Source of the DNA: JBFWVR01 sp050246635
GTDB lineage: Bacteria > Acidobacteriota > Vicinamibacteria > Vicinamibacterales > UBA2999
DNA: 64,000 nt
Assembly: GCA_050246635.1 (NCBI GenBank)
Contig: JBFWVR010000008.1
Span: 184,918 to 248,917, forward strand
Reading direction: 5' to 3'
Made by a program: the position numbers and the translations under genes. Numbering within the stretch: position 1 is the stretch's first letter; every line of letters begins with the position of its first letter. Below the pieces are notes generated by a model. It had not been told where the DNA came from and did not search any database. It was given only the letters and a program-made list of their open reading frames with translations. Below, piece by piece: positions 36,693-45,667 of the stretch.

Positions 36693-36852
36693 GGAATCAA
36701 GAATCAAGAATCAGGAATCAAGAATCAAGAATCAAGAAAGGAAGAAGGGAAGGCGGAATTGAGAAAGGGCACCGCGACGCGGTCGCAGCCTTCATTCTTG
36801 ATTCGTCCTTCCAGCCTTCCTTTCTTGATTCCGGTTTCTTGATTCTTGATTC
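36693..36852. repeat. AT-rich palindromic element of GAATCAA heptads
   Basis: Left side: six near-tandem GAATCAA units (36694-36738) running into AAGGAAG. Right side (about 36798-36852): the complementary CTTCCTTTCTTGATTCC plus further TTGATTC units. Together a stem of about 40 bp with a roughly 70-base loop, between two convergent genes. Strikingly AT-rich against its surroundings. Related elements lie at 43681-43771 and 53540-53696. Confidence 0.85.
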
Positions 36853-36859
36853 CGTCCGC

Positions 36860-38527
36860 CTAGCGGTTCGACACCAGCACCACCTGCTGGATGTCCGTGG
36901 CGGGGTCCGGCCAGAGCAGGGTGCGCACCTTGATACCGCCTTCGTTGAAGTAGGGCAGTGTCGCCAGGCGGCGGGGGCGGATGCCGCGGGCCTGCTCGAA
37001 CCGCTCGAGCGTCGCGGCCGGGACGACCGCGAGCACGCGGGTCGGGCTCGCGAGGAAATCGGCGAACTGGTCGTCGTTGACGACGTCGGTCGTGCGGACA
37101 CCCGTGTAGAAGACCAGGTTGCGGACGAACGCCTGGTAGGTGCCCACCATCTCGCCCCCCTGTCGCTCCGCCATGACGCGCCGGGCCATCTGCTGCACCG
37201 TGTCCTCGCCGGAGCCCGAGAGCGCCCCGTACTGCAGCGACACCAGCATCACGGCCGAGGCGATGGTGAGCAGGGCCGGAATGGCGCGGGCGCGGCGCAG
37301 CAGCGCGGCGCCCAGCACGAGCGCGCCGGCCGCCGCCGTGGCGCTGGCCGCCACGAGCGTCGCCGTCGGGGACACGTTGACGAGCAGGGGACTGGCCCGG
37401 TAGAGCAGCACGCCAATGGCGACGATGAAGGCGCCGCTGACGAAGCCGCCGAGCACCACCGCCAGGCTCGCGCGCGGCTGGACGCGGGTGCCGTCCAGGC
37501 CCCGCCACGTCCGCGTGCGCTCCAGGATCGACGCCGCGAGCAGGATGGCCAGCGGTGGCAGCACCGGCAGGATGTACCGCGGCTGCTTGCCGATCGAGAG
37601 CGTGAAGAAGATGAGCGGCAGCGCGGCCCAGAGCAGCAGCCGGAGGTCCATGGAGGCGATGTCCCGGCGCCGCGTGAGGAACTGCCGGACGGGGCCGACC
37701 CAGGTGAGCGCGAGCGGCGTCCAGGGCAGGAACCCCCCGGCCACCACCGGCAGGTAGAACCACCAGGGCCGCGGGTCGTTGAAGCGGTCGGTCGCGAAGC
37801 GTTCCAGGTTGTCGCCGACGAAGAAGCCCCGGAGGTACTCCATCCCGTGCACGCGGTACATCGCGCCGTACCACGGCAGGGCAACCGCCGCGAAGATCAG
37901 CACGCCGAGCACGAAGTCGGCGGGCCGGATGTTGAGCGAGCGTCGCTCGAGCAGCACGATCGGCACGACGACGAGGGACGGCAGCAGCACGCCGAGCGGC
38001 CCCTTCATCAGGAAGGCGAGGGCCATGGCCAGCGCCGCGAGCAGCACCCACCCCCGCGGGTGTCGTTCCTGATCGAGCGTCGCGACGAATGCCGAGAAGA
38101 TGGCCAGCGTGACGAGGAAGGCGAGGGGCAGGTCTGGCAGCGCCATCCGTGCCAGGGCGAAGTACCCGAAGCTCGTGGCCGCGATCGCGCCGGCGAGCAG
38201 CCCCACGCCCTCGTCGAACCAGCGCCGGGCGGCGGCGGCCGTGACGAGGACCAGCCCGATGCCCGCCAGCGCGGACCAGAGGCGGGCGCCGGCCTCGGCG
38301 GGGCCCGTGACAAGGTAGGTCGCCGAGGTGAGCCAGTAGTACAGGACCGGCTTCTGGAACCGGGGTTCGTAGTTGTAGTACGGCGTGAGCCAGTCGCCCG
38401 ACTGCACCATCTCGCGCGCCGACTCGGCATAGAACGCCTCGTCCGCGTCGGTGATGGCGCCGCGGCCGAGCCCGGCGCAGAACGTCAGCAGGGCCAGGAG
38501 CAGCAGGGGGATCGTCGCCTGTCGCAC
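36860..38527 (-). CDS. ArnT-like glycosyltransferase (GT83/PMT-2 family)
   Basis: Polytopic membrane glycosyltransferase of 555 residues with about 12 helices, expected to use a polyprenyl-phosphate sugar and modify lipid or protein in the periplasm. The first periplasmic loop carries the acidic pair ITDADEAFYAESAREM (DxDE type) and the conserved RFQKPVLYYWL; AFLMKGPLGVLLP and ISIGKQPRYILP-like (LSIGKQPRYILPVLPPLA) segments match ArnT/PMT_2. Start GTG 38527 is supported by TACAAT ending eight bases upstream; a longer frame would run into the divergent gene. Substrate unknown. Confidence 0.85.
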   Translation of the reverse strand: MRQATIPLLLLALLTFCAGLGRGAITDADEAFYAESAREMVQSGDWLTPYYNYEPRFQKPVLYYWLTSATYLVTGPAEAGARLWSALAGIGLVLVTAAAARRWFDEGVGLLAGAIAATSFGYFALARMALPDLPLAFLVTLAIFSAFVATLDQERHPRGWVLLAALAMALAFLMKGPLGVLLPSLVVVPIVLLERRSLNIRPADFVLGVLIFAAVALPWYGAMYRVHGMEYLRGFFVGDNLERFATDRFNDPRPWWFYLPVVAGGFLPWTPLALTWVGPVRQFLTRRRDIASMDLRLLLWAALPLIFFTLSIGKQPRYILPVLPPLAILLAASILERTRTWRGLDGTRVQPRASLAVVLGGFVSGAFIVAIGVLLYRASPLLVNVSPTATLVAASATAAAGALVLGAALLRRARAIPALLTIASAVMLVSLQYGALSGSGEDTVQQMARRVMAERQGGEMVGTYQAFVRNLVFYTGVRTTDVVNDDQFADFLASPTRVLAVVPAATLERFEQARGIRPRRLATLPYFNEGGIKVRTLLWPDPATDIQQVVLVSNR

Positions 38528-38535
38528 GGAGCGCC

Positions 38536-38573
38536 ATTGTACCCGGGGCGCGACCCGGGACGGACGGTATACT
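38536..38573. promoter_or_regulatory. divergent promoters (glycosyltransferase / CoA-binding protein)
   Basis: Minus-strand TACAAT (38541-38536) ends eight bases before the glycosyltransferase GTG at 38527. Plus-strand TATACT (38568-38573) ends six bases before the ATG at 38580. Both transcripts would be leaderless. Between them lies the palindrome CCCGGGGCGCGACCCGGG (38543-38560). Confidence 0.65.
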
Positions 38574-38579
38574 GGGCCC

Positions 38580-38948
38580 ATGAAGACCGTCGCGGTCATC
38601 GGGGCGAGCACGAACCGTGCAAAGTTCGGGAACAAGGCCGTCCGGGCCTTTGCCGCCCAGGGGTACCGCGTGATCCCCATCACGCCGCACCATGCCGAGG
38701 TGGAGGGCTTTCGCGCCTACCCGTCGGTGACCGACGTGCCCGGCCCGATTGACATGGCGACTGTCTATGTGCCGCCGGAGGTGGGCGAGACCCTGGTGGC
38801 CGACCTCGCGGCCCGGCAGATCCCGGAAATCTGGCTCAACCCCGGCGCCGAGTCGGACGCCCTCGTGGCCCGGTTCCGGGCGGCCGGGGTGTCGCCGATC
38901 CAGGCCTGCAGCATCATGGGAATCGGCTTGAGCCCGGCCGGGTTCTGA
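38580..38948 (+). CDS. CoA-binding protein (YccU-like)
   Basis: 122-residue stand-alone CoA-binding Rossmann domain as in succinyl-CoA synthetase alpha subunits. VAVIGASTNRAKFGNKAVRA is the nucleotide-binding loop; PITPHHAEVEGFRAYPS, VYVPPEV and the C-terminal EIWLNPGAESD / CSIMGIGL (in place of the catalytic His found in full synthetases) match the YccU family. Physiological role unknown. rho follows on the same strand. Confidence 0.88.
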   Translation: MKTVAVIGASTNRAKFGNKAVRAFAAQGYRVIPITPHHAEVEGFRAYPSVTDVPGPIDMATVYVPPEVGETLVADLAARQIPEIWLNPGAESDALVARFRAAGVSPIQACSIMGIGLSPAGF

Positions 38949-39094
38949 TATACTCGGCGCAGTAACCGCAACCGATCCTTCCTGACAGCAGCCAGTCGCG
39001 GGCGCCGCCCGCACCCGGGCGTCCCCGACGGGACGTGGCGTCCCACACCAGTCCCCCGACCTGCAACCGGTTCGTCAACCTCCGGAACAGCACC
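38949..39094 (+). promoter_or_regulatory. rho promoter and C-rich leader
   Basis: TATACT at 38949-38954 directly follows the stop codon of the upstream gene; transcription from about 38961 would give a leader near 134 bases. The second half (about 39001-39094) is rich in C and poor in stable pairing (TCCCACACCAGTCCCCCGACC and similar), the composition of a Rho-utilisation site. Leader attenuation of rho by its own product is known in other bacteria; here it is inferred from composition. Confidence 0.5.
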
Positions 39095-40471
39095 ATGCCC
39101 AGTCCCAACAAGCGTCAAGGTTCATCCAGCCGTGGCGGCAACGGCCGCGCGGCCCAGCCGCCGGACGTGGGGGAGCCGCAGCTCGAGGCCCCGACGGGCC
39201 CGGATGGCCGTCGCATCGGCCTGAACATCACCGAGCTGAAGGACATGAGCATCCAGCACCTCACGCAGGTGGCCAAGGATCTCAACGTCGCCGGCGCCAC
39301 CGGCATGCGGAAGCAGGAGCTGATCTTCCAGATCCTGAAGGCGCAGACCGAGCAGAGCGGCTTCATCTTCTCGGAGGGGGTGCTCGAGGTGCTGCCCGAC
39401 GGCTTCGGTTTCCTGCGGGCGCCCGACTACAACTACCTGCCGGGGCCGGACGACATCTACGTCTCGCCCTCCCAGATTCGCAAGTTCGACCTCCAGACCG
39501 GCGACACCGTCTCGGGGCAGATCCGTCCCCCGAAGGAAGGCGAGCGGTACTTCGCGCTCATCAAGGTCGAGGCCGTCAACTTCGAGGCCCCGGACCAGGC
39601 GCGCGACAAGCTGTTCTTCGAGAACCTCACCCCGCTCTACCCGCAGGAGCGCATCCGGCTCGAGACGGAGGCCGACAACCTCTCGGCGCGCGTCATGGAC
39701 CTCATGACCCCCATCGGCAAGGGGCAGCGCGGGCTCATCGTCGCGCCGCCGCGCACCGGCAAGACGATGCTGCTGCAGAACATCGCGCAGTCGGTGGCGA
39801 AGAACCACCCCGAGGTCTACCTGATCGTGCTGCTGATCGACGAGCGGCCCGAGGAGGTCACCGACATGCAGCGGTCGGTGGACGGCGAGGTCGTCTCGTC
39901 CACGTTCGACGAGCCGGCGCAGCGCCACGTCCAGGTGGCCGAGATGGTGATCGAGAAGGCGAAGCGCCTGGTCGAGCACCGCAAGGACGTGCTGATCCTG
40001 CTCGACTCGGTCACGCGCCTGGCGCGGGCCTACAACACGGTGATCCCGCCCTCGGGCAAGGTGCTCTCCGGCGGCCTCGACAGCAACGCGCTGCAGAAGC
40101 CGAAGCGGTTCTTCGGCGCCGCCCGCAACATCGAGGAGGGGGGCTCGCTCACCATCATCGCGACCGCGCTCGTCGACACCGGCTCCCGCATGGACGACGT
40201 GATCTTCGAGGAGTTCAAGGGCACCGGGAACATGGAGATCCATCTCGACCGGAAGCTCACCGACAAACGCGTCTTCCCGTCGATCGACATCCTCAAGAGC
40301 GGCACCCGCAAGGAGGAGCTCCTCATCCCCCGCGAGGACCTGAACCGGATCTGGGTGCTGCGCAAGGTGCTGAACCCGCTCTCACCGGTCGAGGCGATGG
40401 AGCTGCTGCTCGACAAGATGGCCAAGACGAAGAACAACGCAGAGTTCCTCGCGGCGATGCAGCGAGGCTAG
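39095..40471 (+). CDS. rho: transcription termination factor Rho
   Basis: Hexameric RNA helicase, 458 residues from ATG 39095 (an upstream GTG at 39035 would add 20 residues). A short basic/Ser-rich N-terminal extension (about 1-45) precedes the Rho_N helix bundle (ITELKDMSIQHLTQVAKDL), the RNA-binding cold-shock domain (GVLEVLPDGFGFLRAPDYNY) and the ATPase with Walker A APPRTGKT, LLIDERPEEVTDM and the Q/R loops. Full length and canonical. Confidence 0.96.
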   Translation: MPSPNKRQGSSSRGGNGRAAQPPDVGEPQLEAPTGPDGRRIGLNITELKDMSIQHLTQVAKDLNVAGATGMRKQELIFQILKAQTEQSGFIFSEGVLEVLPDGFGFLRAPDYNYLPGPDDIYVSPSQIRKFDLQTGDTVSGQIRPPKEGERYFALIKVEAVNFEAPDQARDKLFFENLTPLYPQERIRLETEADNLSARVMDLMTPIGKGQRGLIVAPPRTGKTMLLQNIAQSVAKNHPEVYLIVLLIDERPEEVTDMQRSVDGEVVSSTFDEPAQRHVQVAEMVIEKAKRLVEHRKDVLILLDSVTRLARAYNTVIPPSGKVLSGGLDSNALQKPKRFFGAARNIEEGGSLTIIATALVDTGSRMDDVIFEEFKGTGNMEIHLDRKLTDKRVFPSIDILKSGTRKEELLIPREDLNRIWVLRKVLNPLSPVEAMELLLDKMAKTKNNAEFLAAMQRG

Positions 40472-40472
40472 A

Positions 40473-40506
40473 CATTTGAGATTGAAGATTGAGGATTGAA
40501 GATTGA
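40473..40506. repeat. AGATTGA-type short tandem repeat
   Basis: Four near-tandem copies of (G)AGATTGA/AGGATTGA directly after the rho stop. The same unit forms both arms of the large palindrome at 62513-62612. AT-rich relative to flanking DNA. Further downstream CTGCCTTCTTACTTC is repeated twice (40545-40575). Confidence 0.75.
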
Positions 40507-40533
40507 GTCGGAACGCGCTTCGCGCGTTCCGAC
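40507..40533. terminator. bidirectional terminator hairpin between rho and the ADOP permease
   Basis: Perfect 12-bp stem GTCGGAACGCGC / GCGCGTTCCGAC with a three-base TTC loop, followed on the plus strand by a T/C-rich tract. It lies between convergent genes and can serve both. Confidence 0.75.
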
Positions 40534-40583
40534 CGTCTTCTTCTCTGCCTTCTTACTTCTGCCTTCTTACTTCCTCACGGGTC

Positions 40584-43289
40584 CTACTCCGTGCGCAGCG
40601 CGAGGGCGGGGTCGAGGCGGGAGGCGCGTCGGGCGGGGAGGTAGCCGGCGGCGAGGGCCACGACGGTCAGGCCCAGCGCGACGCCGAGGAGCACCCACGG
40701 AGTCAGCGTCACCAGCCCGAACAGCGCCGACTCCATGACCCGGCCGAGCGCGAAGGCGAGCGCCGCCCCCACGACGACGCCGGCCGCCGTGATCTTCAGC
40801 GCCTGGGCGCCGGTCAGCCGGATCACTTCCCACCGCGACGCGCCGAGCGCGAGCCGGACGCCAATCTCCTGCGTGCGGCGCGCCGCCATGAAGGCCATCA
40901 GGCTGTACATCCCCATCAGCGCCAGCGCGAGCGCGATGAGGCTCATGACGGCCAGGGCATTGGCGAGGAAGTTGATGCCGGCGACCTTGTCGGCCACGAC
41001 CTGGTTCATGGAGCGGACCTGCGCGACGGGCAGGTCCGGATCCGCCGCGGCGACCGCCTGCCGCAGCGCGCCACCTGCCTGCACGGGATCGCCGACCGTG
41101 CGTGCCGTGATGGCCATCGCCCATGAGGGGTCCTGGGCCATCGGCCGGTAGACCGCCGCGGTGCGCGTGCGCATGAACCAGTCCTCGGTGAGATCGCCGA
41201 CGACCCCGACCACTTCCACCCAGGGGCCGTCCTCCGCCAGGCGGAACCGATGCCCGACGGCCGGCTCTCCCGGCCAGTACCGGTCCGCCAGGCTGCGGCT
41301 GACGACGGCCACCGGCCGCGTCTCCTCCCGGTCGTCGTCGGTGAGCAGCCGCCCGGCAAGCAGCGGCACGCCCATCGTCTCGTGGTAGCCAGGCGTGACC
41401 CGGCTGTACTGGATGGTGCGCGCCTCGGCGGGCGCGAGTGCGACACCTTCGGGGTAGAAGGGACGGCTCGATCCCATCTGCTCGTAGGGCAACGAGCTGC
41501 TGGCCGCGGTGCGGGTGATGGCCGGCACCTGTCCGAGCCGCTGGAGCACGGTGTCGACGAACTGCCGCCGCTCCTGCGGCGTGTCGTACACCGCGTCCGG
41601 CAGCGTCAGCGTGGCCGTGATCAGGTTCCGCTTGTCGAAGCCGATGGCCCCGTTGACGGCTTCGTCCACGGCCCCGAGGATCACCGCCGACGCCACCACG
41701 AGGGCCAGCGTGAGGGCCACCTGGCCGGTGGCCAGCAGCGCCCGCCCCCATTGGCGGCGCGTGGAGGCGGTCGTCGTGCGGCCGCCCTGCCGGAGCGTGT
41801 CCGCCACCGCCGACCGTGCGGCGTGGATGGCCGGACCGAGTGAGAAGATCACCGAGGCCAGAACGGCCAGGCCGGCCACGACGGCGAGCGACGCGGCGTC
41901 GAGGCCGAGGAACTGGTAACCAGGCACGAAGCGCACGATGTTCGCGGGCAGGAAGTCGCGCGTGATCGACGCGCCCACCCACGCGAGGGGGACGGCGGCG
42001 GCAACCGCGAGCACGGCGAGGCAGACGCCCTCGATCAGCAACTGCAACAGGAGCCGCGCCCGTCCCGCGCCGAGCGCGAGGCGCAACGCGAACTCCTGCT
42101 GCCGCTCGGTGCCCCGGGCGAGCAGGAGGTTTGCGACGTTCGCGCAGGCAATCACGAGCAGCAGCAGCGCCGCCGCCTGCCAGATCGCGAGGAAGGGTCC
42201 CGCACCCGGGTCGCGCATGGCCTCGGTGAAGCTTGCCACCGTGGCCACACGCTGGCTGTTGGTGTCGGGAAAGGCGGCCGCCTGCCGTCGCACGAGACCC
42301 GCCAGTTCCGCCTGGGCCGCCCCGACCGACTGGCCGTCGGCGAGGCGCCCGAGCACCATCAGGAACGCGCGCTGCCGGTCGGCCCACTCCTCGTCCGTGT
42401 AGCCAAGGGGCGCCCAGACCTCGGCGCCGAAGGGCAACTGGAAGCCGGGCGGCATGATGCCGACGACCTGCTGCATCTCCCCGTCGATCCGGAGGCTCTG
42501 GCCGAGGATGCCCGGGTCGCCGCCGAAGCGGCGCTGCCAGAGGGCGTGCGAGAGCAGCACCACGCGGTGCTGTCCATTGACGTCCTCCCCGGCGGTGAAG
42601 TCGCGCCCGAGGGCCGGGCGCACGCCGAGCGTGCGGAAGAAGTCGGCGCTCACGCGGAATCCCGCGAGCCGCTCGGGCGCCTCCTGCGTGTTGCGGCCGG
42701 AGAGGTTTGGATCCCACCACTGCGCGGCCGCGAGCCCCGTGATGGTGTGCACGTCCCGCACCCAGTCGCGGAAGTCGGCCGGGGCGACCGACTCGCGATC
42801 GAAGAACGGGGTCTCCGACGGCGCCGCCGTGGAGACCATCACGAGCCGCGACGCGTCCTCGAACCGGAACGGACGGAGGTACAGGGCGTCGGCCAGGTTG
42901 AAGATGGTCGCGTTGGCGGCCAGGGCCGTGGCCAGCGTGATGACGATGACGCCGGTGAGCGCCGGGCGATGCCAGAGGCTGCGCCAGGCGTGCCGGACCT
43001 CGCGGCCCCAGCCGGAGCCAAGCCGGCCGCCATCCACCTCCGGCGCCGAGAAGGCGAGGTTCGACGGGCGATGGGGCAGGGCACCAGGGACCACGCGGCC
43101 CGCGGTGAACCGCGCGCCGAGGGCGAGCGCCTGCCGCCAGTACCACCGTCGCGCGGCTGCCTCGCCGCCGCGAAGGGCGAGCGTGGCGAACTCCTCGCGC
43201 AGGTCCCCGGAGACCGCGTCACGCCATTCGGGATCGCGCACGGACCAGCGCAGCAGGCGTTCGGCGGCGGCGGGCGGCGTGGGGGTCAT
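40584..43289 (-). CDS. ADOP-type duplicated MacB-like ABC permease
   Basis: 901 residues, the layout of acidobacterial duplicated orphan permeases: an N-terminal cytoplasmic prefix (1-60, ERLLRWSVRDPEWRDAVSGD), then two tandem MacB periplasmic-core plus FtsX units. First helix near 93-115; first FtsX unit includes LLLLVIACANVANLLLARG and EFALRLALGAGRARLL; the second ends with RRTQEIGVRLALGASRWEVI and AAGYLPARRASRLDPALALR. No ATPase gene is adjacent, hence orphan. Family role is unproven; export or mechanotransmission by analogy with MacB. Overlaps padR by four bases (ATGA). Confidence 0.93.
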   Translation of the reverse strand: MTPTPPAAAERLLRWSVRDPEWRDAVSGDLREEFATLALRGGEAAARRWYWRQALALGARFTAGRVVPGALPHRPSNLAFSAPEVDGGRLGSGWGREVRHAWRSLWHRPALTGVIVITLATALAANATIFNLADALYLRPFRFEDASRLVMVSTAAPSETPFFDRESVAPADFRDWVRDVHTITGLAAAQWWDPNLSGRNTQEAPERLAGFRVSADFFRTLGVRPALGRDFTAGEDVNGQHRVVLLSHALWQRRFGGDPGILGQSLRIDGEMQQVVGIMPPGFQLPFGAEVWAPLGYTDEEWADRQRAFLMVLGRLADGQSVGAAQAELAGLVRRQAAAFPDTNSQRVATVASFTEAMRDPGAGPFLAIWQAAALLLLVIACANVANLLLARGTERQQEFALRLALGAGRARLLLQLLIEGVCLAVLAVAAAVPLAWVGASITRDFLPANIVRFVPGYQFLGLDAASLAVVAGLAVLASVIFSLGPAIHAARSAVADTLRQGGRTTTASTRRQWGRALLATGQVALTLALVVASAVILGAVDEAVNGAIGFDKRNLITATLTLPDAVYDTPQERRQFVDTVLQRLGQVPAITRTAASSSLPYEQMGSSRPFYPEGVALAPAEARTIQYSRVTPGYHETMGVPLLAGRLLTDDDREETRPVAVVSRSLADRYWPGEPAVGHRFRLAEDGPWVEVVGVVGDLTEDWFMRTRTAAVYRPMAQDPSWAMAITARTVGDPVQAGGALRQAVAAADPDLPVAQVRSMNQVVADKVAGINFLANALAVMSLIALALALMGMYSLMAFMAARRTQEIGVRLALGASRWEVIRLTGAQALKITAAGVVVGAALAFALGRVMESALFGLVTLTPWVLLGVALGLTVVALAAGYLPARRASRLDPALALRTE

Positions 43290-43618
43290 GGCTGCTCCAG
43301 CAGGCCTTCGAGGCCCTGCGACAGGCGGGACAGGGCGGCGTGCGTCGCGCGCAGCGTGCGCAGGCCGAGCGGGGTGACGCTGAAGTAGCGCCGGGCACGG
43401 CCGCCGCGCTCGGGCGTCGGGTCACCCATCCGCGATCGCAGGCAGCCCTTGCCCTCCAGCCGCTCGAGCGCCGTGTACAAGGCCCCGCGCGCCACCGGTC
43501 GCCCCGTGCGCGCCTCGAGGAGGGCACGGATCGGGACCGCGTAGGCGTCGGCATCCACGTGCAGGATTGCCAGCAGGACCGCGTATTCGAACTCGCCGAG
43601 ATAGGGAGCAGGTTTCAT
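43286..43618 (-). CDS. PadR family transcriptional regulator
   Basis: 110-residue winged-helix repressor: YLGEFEYAVLLAILHVDADAY, then RPVARGALYTALERLEGKGCLRSRM (recognition helix and wing) and RRYFSVTPLGLRTL. Translationally coupled to the ADOP permease, a pairing characteristic of acidobacteria. The ATG at 43618 was chosen because the palindrome upstream (43641-43657) would otherwise be coding. Confidence 0.92.
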   Translation of the reverse strand: MKPAPYLGEFEYAVLLAILHVDADAYAVPIRALLEARTGRPVARGALYTALERLEGKGCLRSRMGDPTPERGGRARRYFSVTPLGLRTLRATHAALSRLSQGLEGLLEQP

Positions 43619-43640
43619 GTCTGCAACGCAGGCTAAATGA

Positions 43641-43657
43641 TGTCTACGTTGCAGGCA
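43641..43657. promoter_or_regulatory. putative PadR operator
   Basis: Imperfect palindrome TGTCTACGTTGCAGGCA; its half-site recurs in inverse sense as CTGCAACG at 43621-43628 against CGTTGCAG at 43647-43654 (8-bp arms, 18-base gap). Located 23-39 bases upstream of padR. Autoregulation is usual for PadR proteins; binding here is inferred. Confidence 0.5.
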
Positions 43658-43680
43658 ATAGGAAGGTTCCACGTACGAAA

Positions 43681-43771
43681 ATAGAGAATCAAGAATCCCC
43701 GAATCGTGAAAGGAATTCTGGAATTTTGAATTCGGAATTCCTTTCGCGATTCCGTGTTCTTGATTCTCTAT
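43681..43771. repeat. long AT-rich palindrome (GAATCAA family)
   Basis: Perfect 15-bp outer arms ATAGAGAATCAAGAA (43681-43695) and complement (43757-43771), continued inward by GAATCGTGAAAGGAATTC against GAATTCCTTTCGCGATTC, giving a nearly continuous stem of about 45 bp. It touches the ftsH stop codon, so it would form at the 3' end of the heat-shock operon transcript and is a probable terminator. Confidence 0.85.
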
Positions 43772-45667
43772 TCACGCCGACGGCGACGGCGGAGTCGGCT
43801 CCTGGCGGTCGTGCTCCGCCGACAGTCCGAGGATCCGGCGGAGCTCGTCGCCCTCCATCACCTCGGTCTCGAGCAGCCGCCGCGTGACCTTCTCGAGCAG
43901 CTCGCGCCGATCGCGGAGCACATGCCGCGCCGTGTCGTGCGCGGTCTGCACGATCGCGGCGACCTCCTCGTCGATCACCCGCGCCGTCTCCTCGCTGTAG
44001 GGGCCGCGTTCGCTCGGCATGCCGAGGTCCAGGAACCGCCCGCGGCGGGGCTGGTCGAAGTTGATCGCGCCGAGCTTCTCGCTCATGCCCCACTCGGTCA
44101 CCATCGCGCGCGCGATGTCGGTGACCCGCTGGAGGTCGTTCTGCGCGCCGGTCGAGATCTCGCCCAGGGCAATCTCCTCGGCCGATCGCCCGCCGAGCAG
44201 CACCGCGAGCTGGTTCCGCAGATCCGCCCGCTGCATCAGGTAGCGGTCCTCGAGCGGGAGCTGCATCGTGTACCCCAGCGCGCCGAAGCCACGCTGCACG
44301 ATCGAGATCTTGTGCACGGGGTCCATCCCCGTCAACGAGCTGGCGACGATGGCGTGCCCGGACTCGTGGTACGCGACGATCTCGCGCTCCTTCGCGTTCA
44401 TCACGCGCTTCTTCTCGAGCCCGGCAATCAGCCGGTCGATCCCCTCGTCGAAGTCGCGCATCTCGACGGACGTCTTGTCGTGGCGCGCGGCCAGCAGCGC
44501 CGCCTCGTTGACCAGGTTGGCGAGGTCCGCGCCGGCGAAGCCGGCCGTCCGGGCCGCGACCTTGCGCAGGTCCACGTCGGGCGACAGCTTGACCGCCTTG
44601 ACGTGGATGCGCAGCACTTCCTCGCGCCCGTTGATGTCGGGCTTGTCCACGAGCACCTGGCGGTCGAAGCGCCCGGGGCGGAGCAGCGCCGGGTCGAGCA
44701 CCTCGGGCCGGTTGGTCGCCGCCATGATGATGATGGCCTTGCGGGCGTCGAAGCCGTCCATCTCGGAGAGGAGCTGGTTCAGGGTCTGCTCGCGTTCCTC
44801 GTGGCTGCCCATCGGGCTCTGCACCCGCACCTTGCCCAGGGCATCGAGCTCGTCGATGAACACGATGCAGGGCGCCTTGGCCTCGGCCTGCGAGAAGAGG
44901 TCGCGCACGCGCGCGGCGCCCACGCCGACGAACATCTCGACGAACTCGGAGCCGCTCAGGCTGAAGAAGGGCACCTTCGCCTCACCGGCCACCGCGCGGG
45001 CGAGCAGCGTCTTGCCCGTGCCGGGCGGCCCGACGAGCAGCACGCCCTTCGGGATGCGGCCGCCCAGCGTCGTGTACTTCCGCGGGTTCTTCAGGAACTC
45101 GACGATCTCCCGCAGCTCCTCCTCGGCCTCGTCCACGCCCGCCACGTCCGCGAAGCTGACCTTCACGTCGTCCTCGGCGTAGATCTTGGCCTTGCTGCGC
45201 GCGAAGGACATGACGCCGCCCTCCGCGCCGCCGATGCGGCGCGAGAGGAAGGTCCACAGGCCGACGATGAAGATGAGCGGCAGGACCCAGCTCAGGACCT
45301 CGGGCAGCCAGCGGCTGACGACCTCGCCCCGATACTGCACGTTGTTGGCGTCCAGGTCCTCGACGAGCTTCGGGTCGTCGATCCGGGTGGTCGTGAACGC
45401 GGTCGCGCCGTCGTCGGCCTTCTTGAGCTGTCCCGTGATGGTCGTGTCGCCGACGGTGACCTCGGCGACCTGCCCGGTCCGCACGAGGTTCTTGAACTCG
45501 CTGTACGGAATCTGCTGGCCGCCGGGCGTCAGCATGTACGCCTGGAGGATCGCCAGCACGAAGAGGGCCCCCATCACCCAGATGAGGGCGGTGGGGCGCT
45601 GGGGCGTGGGTGTCCGGCGGTCCCCCTTGCGGGGGGAACCGCCGGGTGAAGCGGTCGGGCTAGGCAA
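43772..45667 (-). CDS. ftsH: ATP-dependent zinc metalloprotease FtsH
   Basis: Membrane-bound AAA protease (631 residues) for quality control of membrane and unstable cytosolic proteins. Two helices (about 26-46 and 121-141) flank a periplasmic domain; Walker A GPPGTGKT at 213-220, Walker B FIDELDALG, second region of homology with RPGRFDR, and zinc site HESGH at 434-438 with third ligand D511. DELDALGKVR replaces the more usual DEIDAVGRxR. Overlaps clpB by eight bases as last gene of the heat-shock operon. Confidence 0.96.
   Translation of the reverse strand: MPSPTASPGGSPRKGDRRTPTPQRPTALIWVMGALFVLAILQAYMLTPGGQQIPYSEFKNLVRTGQVAEVTVGDTTITGQLKKADDGATAFTTTRIDDPKLVEDLDANNVQYRGEVVSRWLPEVLSWVLPLIFIVGLWTFLSRRIGGAEGGVMSFARSKAKIYAEDDVKVSFADVAGVDEAEEELREIVEFLKNPRKYTTLGGRIPKGVLLVGPPGTGKTLLARAVAGEAKVPFFSLSGSEFVEMFVGVGAARVRDLFSQAEAKAPCIVFIDELDALGKVRVQSPMGSHEEREQTLNQLLSEMDGFDARKAIIIMAATNRPEVLDPALLRPGRFDRQVLVDKPDINGREEVLRIHVKAVKLSPDVDLRKVAARTAGFAGADLANLVNEAALLAARHDKTSVEMRDFDEGIDRLIAGLEKKRVMNAKEREIVAYHESGHAIVASSLTGMDPVHKISIVQRGFGALGYTMQLPLEDRYLMQRADLRNQLAVLLGGRSAEEIALGEISTGAQNDLQRVTDIARAMVTEWGMSEKLGAINFDQPRRGRFLDLGMPSERGPYSEETARVIDEEVAAIVQTAHDTARHVLRDRRELLEKVTRRLLETEVMEGDELRRILGLSAEHDRQEPTPPSPSA

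Noticed and set aside
38530..38683. Longer start of the glycosyltransferase at 38683
   Set aside because: It would run through the divergent CoA-binding gene and both promoters; GTG 38527 follows a -10 and opens directly into the first helix.
41250..43388. Plus-strand frames opposite the ADOP permease
   Set aside because: Arg/Pro-rich text without motifs, antisense to a clear membrane protein gene.
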